Source: an uncultured Veillonella sp. | Lineage (GTDB): Bacteria > Bacillota > Negativicutes > Veillonellales > Veillonellaceae | NCBI GenBank assembly: GCA_900549805.1 | Contig: URPV01000029.1 | Location: 1 to 13,966, forward strand | Direction of reading: 5' to 3' | DNA length: 13,966 nt | Shown here: positions 1-6,176 of the stretch, piece by piece | How the letters are laid out: every line of letters begins with the position of its first letter | Position numbering within the stretch: the first letter of the stretch is position 1 | The notes under the pieces: model-generated | The model's input: the letters and a program-made list of their open reading frames with translations, nothing else | Told to the model about the DNA's origin: nothing | Database searches by the model: none | Position numbers and translations under genes: made by a program

Positions 1-80
1 GGCCTAGAGTACATAGGTCCTCTAGAACAATGATTTTTATAGATTTAAATTATACCACGATAGCTTAAAACTATACAAAA

Positions 81-132
81 CCAAAAGAAAAAGCTATCTA
101 TCATGGATTTAGCAAGACCACAAGAGATAGCT
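81..132 (-). terminator. weak candidate terminator after the DUF456 gene
   Basis: On the minus strand, AGCTATCT (132-125) can pair with AGATAGCT (99-92), followed by TTTTCTTTT. The stem is 8 bp, but the loop of about 25 nt is long for an intrinsic terminator, so this is tentative. I see nothing else recognisable in 1-138 beyond a 6-bp inverted repeat CTAGAG/CTCTAG at 4-25. Confidence 0.3.
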
Positions 133-138
133 AGCGAT

Positions 139-669
139 TTACAAAGAACCAATACAAGTAAGTACTAAATAAACAAATATATAGCAGAGGATGCCAACTG
201 CCAAGGAAAACTTAATGGTCATGCCCACCAAGGATCCAATCATGGCTGATCGAGCTATATGCTGCGCTTCTTCTTGTCTCCTAGCCTGGAGACTTTCCAC
301 AAAATAGGTCAAGAAGAATACACCTAAGGCAGCACCAATGAAGCCACCTATAAGCGGTATAATAGCTGTTCCCATGATACCACCCACAAGAGCCCCTATA
401 ATGGATGCCCCATAGGCCCAAGAGGATGGCTTATAACGCCTAGCCCCGAGGAGGGGCAAGACAAACTCTATGATTTCTCCTAGTAGTAAAATACCTACAA
501 GGATAATACACTGCCGTAGGGATAAAATAGCCCCCGTAGGAAGGAGGCCCGTGAAAGCTATAGCTAACATCATGAGCCAGTTGCCAGGTAGGCCGATAAG
601 GGTAAAAACTAGAGCAATCAAAAGAACTAAAAAGAAAACTACCAAGATAAGGCTTGTTACAAAATCCAT
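139..669 (-). CDS. DUF456 family integral membrane protein
   Basis: This is a 176-residue, very hydrophobic protein of unknown function. It matches the DUF456 family by size, by the early LPGNWLM motif (residues 28-34; the family usually has LPGTWL-like sequence there), and by glycine-rich paired helices (for example GALVGGIMG near 92-100 and GGFIGAALG near 108-116). I see about six membrane segments, near residues 4-26, 30-48, 53-75, 86-105, 106-124 and 143-170. A short charged cytoplasmic loop (QARRQEEAQH, 128-137) precedes the last segment. I chose the ATG at 669 because AGGTGA stands about five bases upstream; a longer frame from a TTG at 702 has no comparable site. It stands alone and diverges from the dehydrogenase gene. 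A role in membrane or glycine-zipper packing can only be guessed; no substrate is known to me. Confidence 0.82.
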   Translation of the reverse strand: MDFVTSLILVVFFLVLLIALVFTLIGLPGNWLMMLAIAFTGLLPTGAILSLRQCIILVGILLLGEIIEFVLPLLGARRYKPSSWAYGASIIGALVGGIMGTAIIPLIGGFIGAALGVFFLTYFVESLQARRQEEAQHIARSAMIGSLVGMTIKFSLAVGILCYIFVYLVLTCIGSL

Positions 670-713
670 ACAATCACCTACCATAGTCATACTAAGAATC
701 AATTATTGTAAAT

Positions 714-719
714 AGTATA
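714..719 (-). promoter_or_regulatory. possible -10 element for the DUF456 gene
   Basis: The minus strand reads TATACT at 719-714, about 45 bases upstream of the chosen start. No good -35 sequence stands at the right distance, so the call rests on the -10 match and its place in the divergent intergenic region. Confidence 0.3.
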
Positions 720-826
720 CTTAAATCGAGAAATTTGACATGAACCCTACCGACTCTATTTATAGTATATGCTCATATTCTAAGTATTTTATAACATAAA
801 TCTATACAATTTCATTTCCCTATGCA

Positions 827-872
827 GGTTTATAAGAAGTATTTAGTGCTATAATACAAGCTATATAGGAGG
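827..872 (+). promoter_or_regulatory. promoter and ribosome binding site of the dehydrogenase gene
   Basis: A perfect TATAAT -10 lies at 850-855, with no convincing -35 at 16-18 bases. AGGAGG at 867-872 stands seven bases before the ATG at 880. A transcript starting near 862 would have a leader of only about 18 nt. A perfect TTGACA also occurs at 735-740 with TATTTA (757-762) 16 bases on, so a second, more distant promoter is possible. Confidence 0.5.
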
Positions 873-879
873 TCTAATT

Positions 880-1833
880 ATGTCTATTAAATTACGAAAA
901 ATCGGTATTATCGGAGCCGGTCATGTCGGCTCCCATGTTGCATTATCCCTAGCCACACAAGGTCAAGTAGATGAACTCTATATAGCGGATGTAGATAAGG
1001 AAAAGGCTATTTCCCAAGCTGAGGACATTAAGGATTCTACATCCTACCTACCTCATCAAGTGAGAGCTTATGCTGTTCCCGTAGAGGACTTGGGCGACTG
1101 CGATATCATCGTCAACGCCTCTGGCCTACTTCCTGTAAAGGGGCAAGACCGCTTAGATATGTTAGCCGGTACCATCAATATCTGCAAGGATATCATTCCT
1201 CGCCTTAAAAAGTCAGGCTTCTCCGGTATCATTATCTCCATCTCCAACCCTGCTGATGTTATAGCAGCTTACTTGCAAAAGCACTTGGACTATCCAAAAC
1301 ACAAGATCATCTCTTCTGGCACAGCTTTGGATTCCGCTCGTCTACAAATGCTCTTATCCCAAAAATACAATATCTCCCCTAAATCCCTCCAAGCCTATGC
1401 TATGGGTGAACACGGTTTCTCCTCTATGATTCCCTTCTCCTGCATCATGATAGGCGGCAAGAGTCTTTACCAACTCCAAGAAGATATGCCAGACCGCTTT
1501 CCTCCTTTGGATGAAGAAGCTCTCAATGAAGCCGTTAAACACCAAGGCTATGTAGTTCTCAACGGCAAAGGGTCCACAGAATTCGGCATTGCTACAGCTA
1601 CGGTCGAGTTAATTCGTGCCATCTTGCACGATGAAAAGAAAATCCTCCCTTGCTCTGTTGCCTTGGATGGCCATTATGGTGAAGATTATGTCTATGCCTC
1701 CACCCCTGTTATCCTGGGTAAAGACGGCGTAGAAGCCATCATTGAACTCCCTATGACCGATAAGGAGCAAGAACTTTTCCACAAATCTTGCGAACTGATC
1801 CGGTCTTACATGGCTAAAGCAGAGGAAATCTAG
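880..1833 (+). CDS. NAD-dependent L-2-hydroxyacid dehydrogenase (lactate/malate dehydrogenase family)
   Basis: This 317-residue cytoplasmic oxidoreductase belongs to the LDH/MDH superfamily, interconverting an L-2-hydroxyacid and its 2-oxoacid with NAD(H). The Rossmann glycine motif GAGHVGS is at residues 12-18. Family active-site residues are present: Arg91 on the mobile loop, Asn123 in SNP, Asp151 and Arg154 in LDSARL, and the proton-relay His178 in GEHG. At the classical specificity position, six residues before the loop arginine, it has Pro85 (loop LLPVKGQDR). Lactate enzymes carry Gln there and malate enzymes carry Arg. Automatic annotation would probably say L-lactate dehydrogenase, but a bulkier substrate of the L-2-hydroxyisocaproate type fits equally well. 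The start is supported by AGGAGG seven bases upstream. It converges on a transporter gene and lies about 1.6 kb from the lar operon, so a shared role in hydroxyacid metabolism is inferred. Confidence 0.85.
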   Translation: MSIKLRKIGIIGAGHVGSHVALSLATQGQVDELYIADVDKEKAISQAEDIKDSTSYLPHQVRAYAVPVEDLGDCDIIVNASGLLPVKGQDRLDMLAGTINICKDIIPRLKKSGFSGIIISISNPADVIAAYLQKHLDYPKHKIISSGTALDSARLQMLLSQKYNISPKSLQAYAMGEHGFSSMIPFSCIMIGGKSLYQLQEDMPDRFPPLDEEALNEAVKHQGYVVLNGKGSTEFGIATATVELIRAILHDEKKILPCSVALDGHYGEDYVYASTPVILGKDGVEAIIELPMTDKEQELFHKSCELIRSYMAKAEEI

Positions 1834-1848
1834 TAAACGTAGTCATGC

Positions 1849-1884
1849 AAAAAGAAGCCTTCTCCTTAGAGAAGGCTTCTTTTT
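1849..1884. terminator. bidirectional intrinsic terminator
   Basis: A perfect 14-bp stem (1851-1864 with 1869-1882), extendable to 16 bp, closes a 4-nt loop. It is followed by T residues on the plus strand and preceded by A5, which reads as a T-run on the minus strand. It sits between the convergent dehydrogenase (ends 1833) and transporter (ends 1906) genes and can serve both. Confidence 0.93.
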
Positions 1885-1905
1885 TATATGGGAAGTCTAA
1901 TAGAC

Positions 1906-3198
1906 TTATTGTTTGGCTTTTTTCCCGGTAAAACCATATTTAATGGTGAGGACCAAGAGAGCTGCCAACAGCATGGCACCACCCATAATGTAATACCCTA
2001 CATCAAAGGAGCCTGTATTAACCTTAATCCAAGCCATCATGTTAGGCCCAACCCAGCCTCCCACATTACCGCACGAGTTAATAAGTGCGATGGATCCAGC
2101 GGCTGCCGGTCCCGTTAAGAAGGTAGTTGGAATGGTCCACCAAACCCCCATGGCTGCATGGATACCGATAGCAGACATACAGACGAGCACAAGGGCTAGG
2201 GCTAAATTTGAGGCAAAAGGTGATAAGGCAAGGCCCACGGCCCCTACTGTCAAGGCTCCCGCTACATGCCAAACCTTATCCCCTGTGAGGGTAGCCGTCT
2301 TAGAGATAATCACTTGTACTACTAGGGCTGCTATCATAGGGATGGCAATAGCCCCTCCTAAGAGGGATGTAGAAAGGCCTGATAATTCCTTGAGAACTGT
2401 TGGCATCCAGAAGTAAAAGCCCCAGAAGCCCACCACCCAAAGGAAGTAGATGAGGCAGAGCTTGAGCACCTTAGGGTCAGTGAAGGCCTTACGAACAGAG
2501 TAGCGCTTCACCTTTTGCATGGCCTCCTTCTCTTTCTCATAGTTTTCTGTAAGATAGTCCTTTTCCTCCTGAGAGAGCCAAGATACTTGGTCTGGCCTAT
2601 CCTTAACGGCAAAGAAAAAGATGATGGCAAAGATAAGAGCTGGCACAGCTTCTAAGATAAAGAGTTCTTGCCAACCATGCAGACCGAAGAGGGATGATTC
2701 TAGGAGGACACCCGCAATCGGAGCCCCTAGAATGTTTGACAAGAGGAGGGATGTCAGCATGAGGCTTGTCGCCCGAGACCGTTCTGCTGCGGTAAACCAC
2801 CGGGGGAAGAGGACCGAATAAATAACCGGATACAGAGAAGCCTCGGCGGCCCCCAAGAGGAAACGACAGAGGTAGAATTCAAACTCCGTGGATACAAAGG
2901 CCATAAAGATTGACACGAGGCCCCAGGTGAACATGATACGGGCAATCCACTTTGTGGCAGAAAAATGGGCTGCCACAAGAGACCCTGGAATTTCAAAAAT
3001 TAGGTAGCCCACAAAGAATATACCCGCACCCATGCCAAAGACCTCTGGGGTTATCCAGGTCAAGTCTTGGGTCATGGTCAACTTGGCATAAGCGATGTTA
3101 ACCCGATCTATACAGGCGATAATAGAAACCAGAAATACGGGAAAGATAATTCGCCAATCCCTAGCTCGTTTCATATGCTGTAATAGGTTTGCATCCAT
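1906..3198 (-). CDS. MFS transporter, anion:cation symporter (ACS) family
   Basis: This 430-residue protein is a 12-helix major facilitator permease. The sequence IDRVNIAYAK (30-39) in the first helix matches the (F/L)DRxNIG/AYAK signature of the ACS family, which includes tartrate, phthalate, glucarate and hexuronate carriers. GYLIFEIPGS (64-73) and RFLLGAAEASLYP (112-124) are also typical. A charged central loop (about residues 200-240, rich in E and K) separates the two six-helix halves. Members usually import organic anions with protons. The substrate cannot be read from sequence; a 2-hydroxyacid such as tartrate, malate or lactate is inferred from the flanking dehydrogenase and racemase genes. 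The ATG is preceded by GAGGAG about eight bases upstream. The gene has its own promoter and a structured leader, and ends at the bidirectional terminator. Confidence 0.87.
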   Translation of the reverse strand: MDANLLQHMKRARDWRIIFPVFLVSIIACIDRVNIAYAKLTMTQDLTWITPEVFGMGAGIFFVGYLIFEIPGSLVAAHFSATKWIARIMFTWGLVSIFMAFVSTEFEFYLCRFLLGAAEASLYPVIYSVLFPRWFTAAERSRATSLMLTSLLLSNILGAPIAGVLLESSLFGLHGWQELFILEAVPALIFAIIFFFAVKDRPDQVSWLSQEEKDYLTENYEKEKEAMQKVKRYSVRKAFTDPKVLKLCLIYFLWVVGFWGFYFWMPTVLKELSGLSTSLLGGAIAIPMIAALVVQVIISKTATLTGDKVWHVAGALTVGAVGLALSPFASNLALALVLVCMSAIGIHAAMGVWWTIPTTFLTGPAAAGSIALINSCGNVGGWVGPNMMAWIKVNTGSFDVGYYIMGGAMLLAALLVLTIKYGFTGKKAKQ

Positions 3199-3226
3199 AG
3201 ACTATCTCCTCTCATCAGGAAGGTAT

Positions 3227-3248
3227 AAAAAAACGTCCCCCTTGGGAC
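3227..3248 (-). terminator. terminator-like hairpin inside the transporter leader (possible attenuator)
   Basis: On the minus strand, GTCCC-AAGG-GGGAC is followed by G and seven T residues, ending about 28 bases before the transporter start codon. Because it lies between promoter and gene, it would act as an attenuator rather than as an end-of-gene terminator. The stem is only 5 bp, so read-through is likely. Confidence 0.6.
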
Positions 3249-3318
3249 CTATTATGTAAAGACAAGCTATATCCATCATAGAATGTTTATTTCAAGTGGA
3301 CATTTGTCTTTGTAACAT
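3249..3318 (-). promoter_or_regulatory. structured 5' leader of the MFS gene, candidate cis-regulatory RNA
   Basis: From the predicted transcription start near 3318, the RNA contains AAAGACAA (3311-3304) and its exact complement TTGTCTTT (3265-3258). These enclose a region with a smaller AATGT/ACATT pairing. The terminator-like hairpin follows immediately. GUCC in the enclosed part (minus strand, just after AAAUG) could alternatively pair with the GGAC arm of the terminator. I do not recognise a known riboswitch class here. Confidence 0.4.
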
Positions 3319-3324
3319 GTTCCT

Positions 3325-3353
3325 ATCCTACAATGCTCTTTCTTCTTTGTCAA
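3325..3353 (-). promoter_or_regulatory. sigma-70-type promoter of the MFS gene
   Basis: The minus strand shows a perfect TTGACA at 3353-3348, a 17-base spacer and TAGGAT at 3330-3325. This is the best promoter match in the window. Start of transcription is expected near 3318, giving a leader of about 120 nt. Confidence 0.72.
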
Positions 3354-3375
3354 CAAAAACAATAATTCTCTCTCT

Positions 3376-3414
3376 AAAAAAGCAAGTTAACCAAATTGGC
3401 TAACTTGCTTTTTT
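3376..3414. terminator. terminator of the lar operon
   Basis: A 14-bp stem (3376-3389 with 3401-3414) made of AAAAAAGCAAGTTA and its complement gives T6 on either strand. It lies about 55 bases past the larB stop on the minus strand. A second hairpin, TTCAGTTT/AAACTGAA (3419-3426 with 3436-3443), sits between it and larB. Confidence 0.9.
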
Positions 3415-3467
3415 ATGCTTCAGTTTCACTCACGCAAACTGAAAATTCTTAATTCCCCTATTTAATC

Positions 3468-4220
3468 CTATAAATGATTGATTAAACTAGCATTATAGGC
3501 GGCCCCAAAACCATTGTCTATATTTACTACAGAAATTCCATTGGCACAAGAGTTGAGCATGCCCAAGAGGGCACTAATCCCACCTAAATTGGCCCCATAG
3601 CCTACCGATGTAGGGACTGCAATAACAGGTACCGCCACCAGGCCCGCTACAACACTTGGTAAGGCCCCTTCCATGCCGGCCACAGCAATGATGACCTTAG
3701 CCCGGCGTATCCGGTCTAGGTTGGCGAAAAGGCGATGGATGCCAGCTACGCCTACATCAGTAATCTTCTCCACACGATTACCCAAAATACGAGCTGTCTC
3801 ATAGGCTTCCTCTACTACCCCATTGTCAGCTGTGCCAGCGGATACAATAGCAATCATCGATTCAGTCTCTTCTGGATCAGTCAGTAAAACAGAAATGGTA
3901 TGCCCCCGATCATTATAGGAAATGGATATGTCTCCCAAACGTTCTTTAAGCAACTCATAGACCTCTCGATTGGTCCGCGTAATCAGTATATTCTGCCCCG
4001 CTTCAGCCATACATTTAGTAATGGATAAGATTTCTCCCGGGCTCTTACCCTGACCAAAGATGACCTCTGGATAACCTGTTCGGCTCTCCCGTTGGGTATC
4101 AACCTTAGCACAACCAATATCCTTAAAAGGATAGTCCTTCAAAATTTGATAGGCTTGGTCTTTAGATAGTTCATGTTTTTGAATAGCCTCTACGAGTTGG
4201 CAAATCTCCCCTTCTCTCAT
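3468..4220 (-). CDS. larB: LarB, pyridinium-3,5-biscarboxylic acid mononucleotide synthase
   Basis: LarB is the first enzyme of nickel-pincer nucleotide synthesis. It carboxylates the pyridinium ring of nicotinic acid adenine dinucleotide at C5 and hydrolyses the phosphoanhydride. The 250-residue length is normal. The N-terminal part carries the RTGYPEVIFG motif (47-56). The C-terminal half resembles the PurE/NCAIR-mutase fold, with the glycine-rich stretches SAGTADNGV (127-135), VAGMEGALPSVVAGL (180-194) and GYGANLGG (207-214). Cys225 in LNSCANG matches the cysteine that forms the covalent substrate adduct in the Lactobacillus plantarum enzyme (Cys221 there, from memory). The start codon overlaps the larE stop by four bases (ATGA type), implying translational coupling. 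It is the last gene of the operon although it acts first in the pathway. Confidence 0.95.
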   Translation of the reverse strand: MREGEICQLVEAIQKHELSKDQAYQILKDYPFKDIGCAKVDTQRESRTGYPEVIFGQGKSPGEILSITKCMAEAGQNILITRTNREVYELLKERLGDISISYNDRGHTISVLLTDPEETESMIAIVSAGTADNGVVEEAYETARILGNRVEKITDVGVAGIHRLFANLDRIRRAKVIIAVAGMEGALPSVVAGLVAVPVIAVPTSVGYGANLGGISALLGMLNSCANGISVVNIDNGFGAAYNASLINHL

Positions 4221-4990
4221 GCCAACACATCCTTTCTCAATCCTCTTAGGTCTAAGCTAATCTGCCCTTTTATACGGCTGTCCAACCTTTTAATAATCTC
4301 TTTAAAAGCTGGATCCTTTAAGAAACTAGACATCAAGTCATAGGGTAACTCAATCCTTAAATTAGCCCCATCATAACGGCCCCTTACATTGTCATACCCA
4401 TAGGCTATCAAGAGGTTTTCCACCCACTCTATAGTCTCTAAGTCAGCTTGGGTAAACTTATAGTCATGTGGCAAACGCGTCAAGAGGCAGGCATAGGAAG
4501 GCTTATCCCCTGTAGGCAGGCCCAACTTTTTAGAGTAACACCGGATTTGATCCTTACTTAAGACTGTTAAGGGAGAGATAATCCCCAACTCTCTTAAGGC
4601 CCTGAGGCCAGGACGATACTCTCCTAAATCGTCATGATTTGTGCCATCAGCAAAGTGAGAAAAGCCCATTTGCTTTCCCACTTCTATGAGCTTAGTAAAA
4701 ACAGCCTTCTTACACAGGTAGCAACGGTCTTCTGGATTAGTCTTGACCGTATCATCCACGGTCACATCAATAACTTCATGAGGAATGTCATAGGTTTTGG
4801 CAAACTCTATTGCCTCTGTAACCTCCCGTCCAGAAATATAAGGGGACCGCATGGTCATCGCCACCATCTTATCCCCTAAGATTTGATGGGCTAGGTAAAC
4901 TAATAAGGTGGAGTCCACCCCTCCCGAAAAGGCTACCGCTAAATTTTCTAATCCTTCTATGCCCTGTTTTACTTCTTCAATTGCTTCCAT
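4217..4990 (-). CDS. larE: LarE, ATP-dependent sulfur transferase for the NPN cofactor
   Basis: LarE converts the two carboxylates of the LarB product into thiocarboxylates after adenylation. The 257-residue protein has the PP-loop AFSGGVDST (20-28) typical of N-type ATP pyrophosphatases. The conserved block DGTNHDDLGEYRPGLRAL (115-132) follows. Cys168 in PSYACLLTR corresponds to the sulfur-donor cysteine of the L. plantarum enzyme (Cys176 there). A CxxC pair, Cys90 and Cys93 in RCYLCK, is also present. Three such cysteines suggest the [4Fe-4S]-dependent, catalytic type of LarE rather than the sacrificial type, though I infer this from residue pattern only. Its start overlaps the end of larC by 22 bases. 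Confidence 0.95.
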   Translation of the reverse strand: MEAIEEVKQGIEGLENLAVAFSGGVDSTLLVYLAHQILGDKMVAMTMRSPYISGREVTEAIEFAKTYDIPHEVIDVTVDDTVKTNPEDRCYLCKKAVFTKLIEVGKQMGFSHFADGTNHDDLGEYRPGLRALRELGIISPLTVLSKDQIRCYSKKLGLPTGDKPSYACLLTRLPHDYKFTQADLETIEWVENLLIAYGYDNVRGRYDGANLRIELPYDLMSSFLKDPAFKEIIKRLDSRIKGQISLDLRGLRKDVLA

Positions 4991-6174
4991 GTCTCTATCG
5001 CTTTATCTCTCACTGTTTGTAAGCTTACACCATGAGCTAAGGCACTGGCCCGACAATCATCAAATTCCGCCTTCACCCTAAGCGGCTTCTCATCTAGATA
5101 GGTCACCTTAAGCCCCACTGGACCATATGTAGTTTCTACCCTTTGTAATTCTCGATTCAATTCCCGCTTTGTCACCTGGTAAGTCCGTAGACCAATAGCG
5201 GTCGTCTGAATAAAGACTAGCCTTTCTAAGTTATCTAAGTCCTCTTTCCTACAAAGAAGGCTAAGTTTACAAGCAGGCCGCCCCTTTTTCATACCAATAG
5301 CTGTGGTAAAAACATCCAATGCTCCTGCCTTAAGTAGTTCTTGACACGCAAAGGATAAGGCCTCTCCGTCCATGTCATCAATATTAGTTTCCACCATATA
5401 TTGTTGGCTCATATTGCTAGGCCTATCTCCTAAGCCCTCTTGGCAGGCCATGATTCGGAGGGCATTAGGGAATTTAGCCTCTTTCTTACCAGCACCATAG
5501 GCTACCCTATCAATACGCCCCGAGAAGGTATCCACAAAATCACTAGCTAAACACTTTATAATGGCCATACCAGTTGGCGTCGTTTGTTCAAAATCAGCGC
5601 CTCCCAGTGTCACCGGCACCCCCTTAGCTAGTTCTACAACAGCCGGTGCTGGCACAGGAAGGGTCCCATGGGCACAGATCACACTGCCACCTCCTAGGGC
5701 GACTGGTGTGGCAATAATCTTTGGTTTGCCTAGGGCTTCATAGCAGATACAGGCTCCTACAATATCTACAATAGAATCAACAGCACCTACCTCATGGAAG
5801 TGGACTTCTAGAGGGTCCTTACCATGTACATGCCCCTCCGCCTGGGCTATAAGAGCAAATATTTCTAAGGCCTTATCTACAACAAAGTCAGAGAGGCTGG
5901 ATTTCCTAATAATCTTTTCAATGTCCCTAAAATGGCGGACATGATGACTACTAGCATGATTATGGCTATGATGCTCTGTCAGAATCACATCAAATTGAGT
6001 GGCCTGGATTCCAGCTTTCAAGACTTTCTGACAAGTCAGGCTATACTCATGATCAAGACCTAATTTAACCAGTTGGGATTCTAAGTAGGAAAAATCTACA
6101 CCTAAGTCCAACATGGCTCCTATATTCATATCCCCACTGATGCCTCTTTTACAGTCGTAGAAAAGGGTATTCAC
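4969..6174 (-). CDS. larC: LarC, nickel insertase for the NPN cofactor
   Basis: LarC is the CTP-dependent cyclometallase that inserts nickel into the pyridinium bis-thiocarboxylate to complete the cofactor. The 401-residue protein contains the whole fused form. The N-terminal domain opens with FYDCKRGISGDMNIGAMLDL (5-24), contains a histidine-rich stretch (68-81, seven histidines) that may bind metal, and has VHFHEVGAVDSIVDIVG (124-140). The C-terminal domain begins near ETNIDDMDGE (262-271) and includes KKGRP (297-301) and TTAIGLR (324-330). In L. plantarum these two halves are joined by a programmed frameshift (larC1/larC2); here the frame is continuous. The gene starts two bases after larA ends, so translation is probably coupled. 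Confidence 0.95.
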   Translation of the reverse strand: MNTLFYDCKRGISGDMNIGAMLDLGVDFSYLESQLVKLGLDHEYSLTCQKVLKAGIQATQFDVILTEHHSHNHASSHHVRHFRDIEKIIRKSSLSDFVVDKALEIFALIAQAEGHVHGKDPLEVHFHEVGAVDSIVDIVGACICYEALGKPKIIATPVALGGGSVICAHGTLPVPAPAVVELAKGVPVTLGGADFEQTTPTGMAIIKCLASDFVDTFSGRIDRVAYGAGKKEAKFPNALRIMACQEGLGDRPSNMSQQYMVETNIDDMDGEALSFACQELLKAGALDVFTTAIGMKKGRPACKLSLLCRKEDLDNLERLVFIQTTAIGLRTYQVTKRELNRELQRVETTYGPVGLKVTYLDEKPLRVKAEFDDCRASALAHGVSLQTVRDKAIETWKQLKK

Positions 6175-6176
6175 AC

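Noticed and set aside
2039..2416. 125-codon open frame on the plus strand
   Set aside because: It lies opposite the MFS gene and is rich in Pro, Ala and Lys from complemented hydrophobic codons, with no recognisable motif.
3199..3353. T-box riboswitch in the transporter leader
   Set aside because: The terminator resembles T-box terminators, but I find no AGGGTGG-type T-box motif or room for a specifier stem in about 120 nt.
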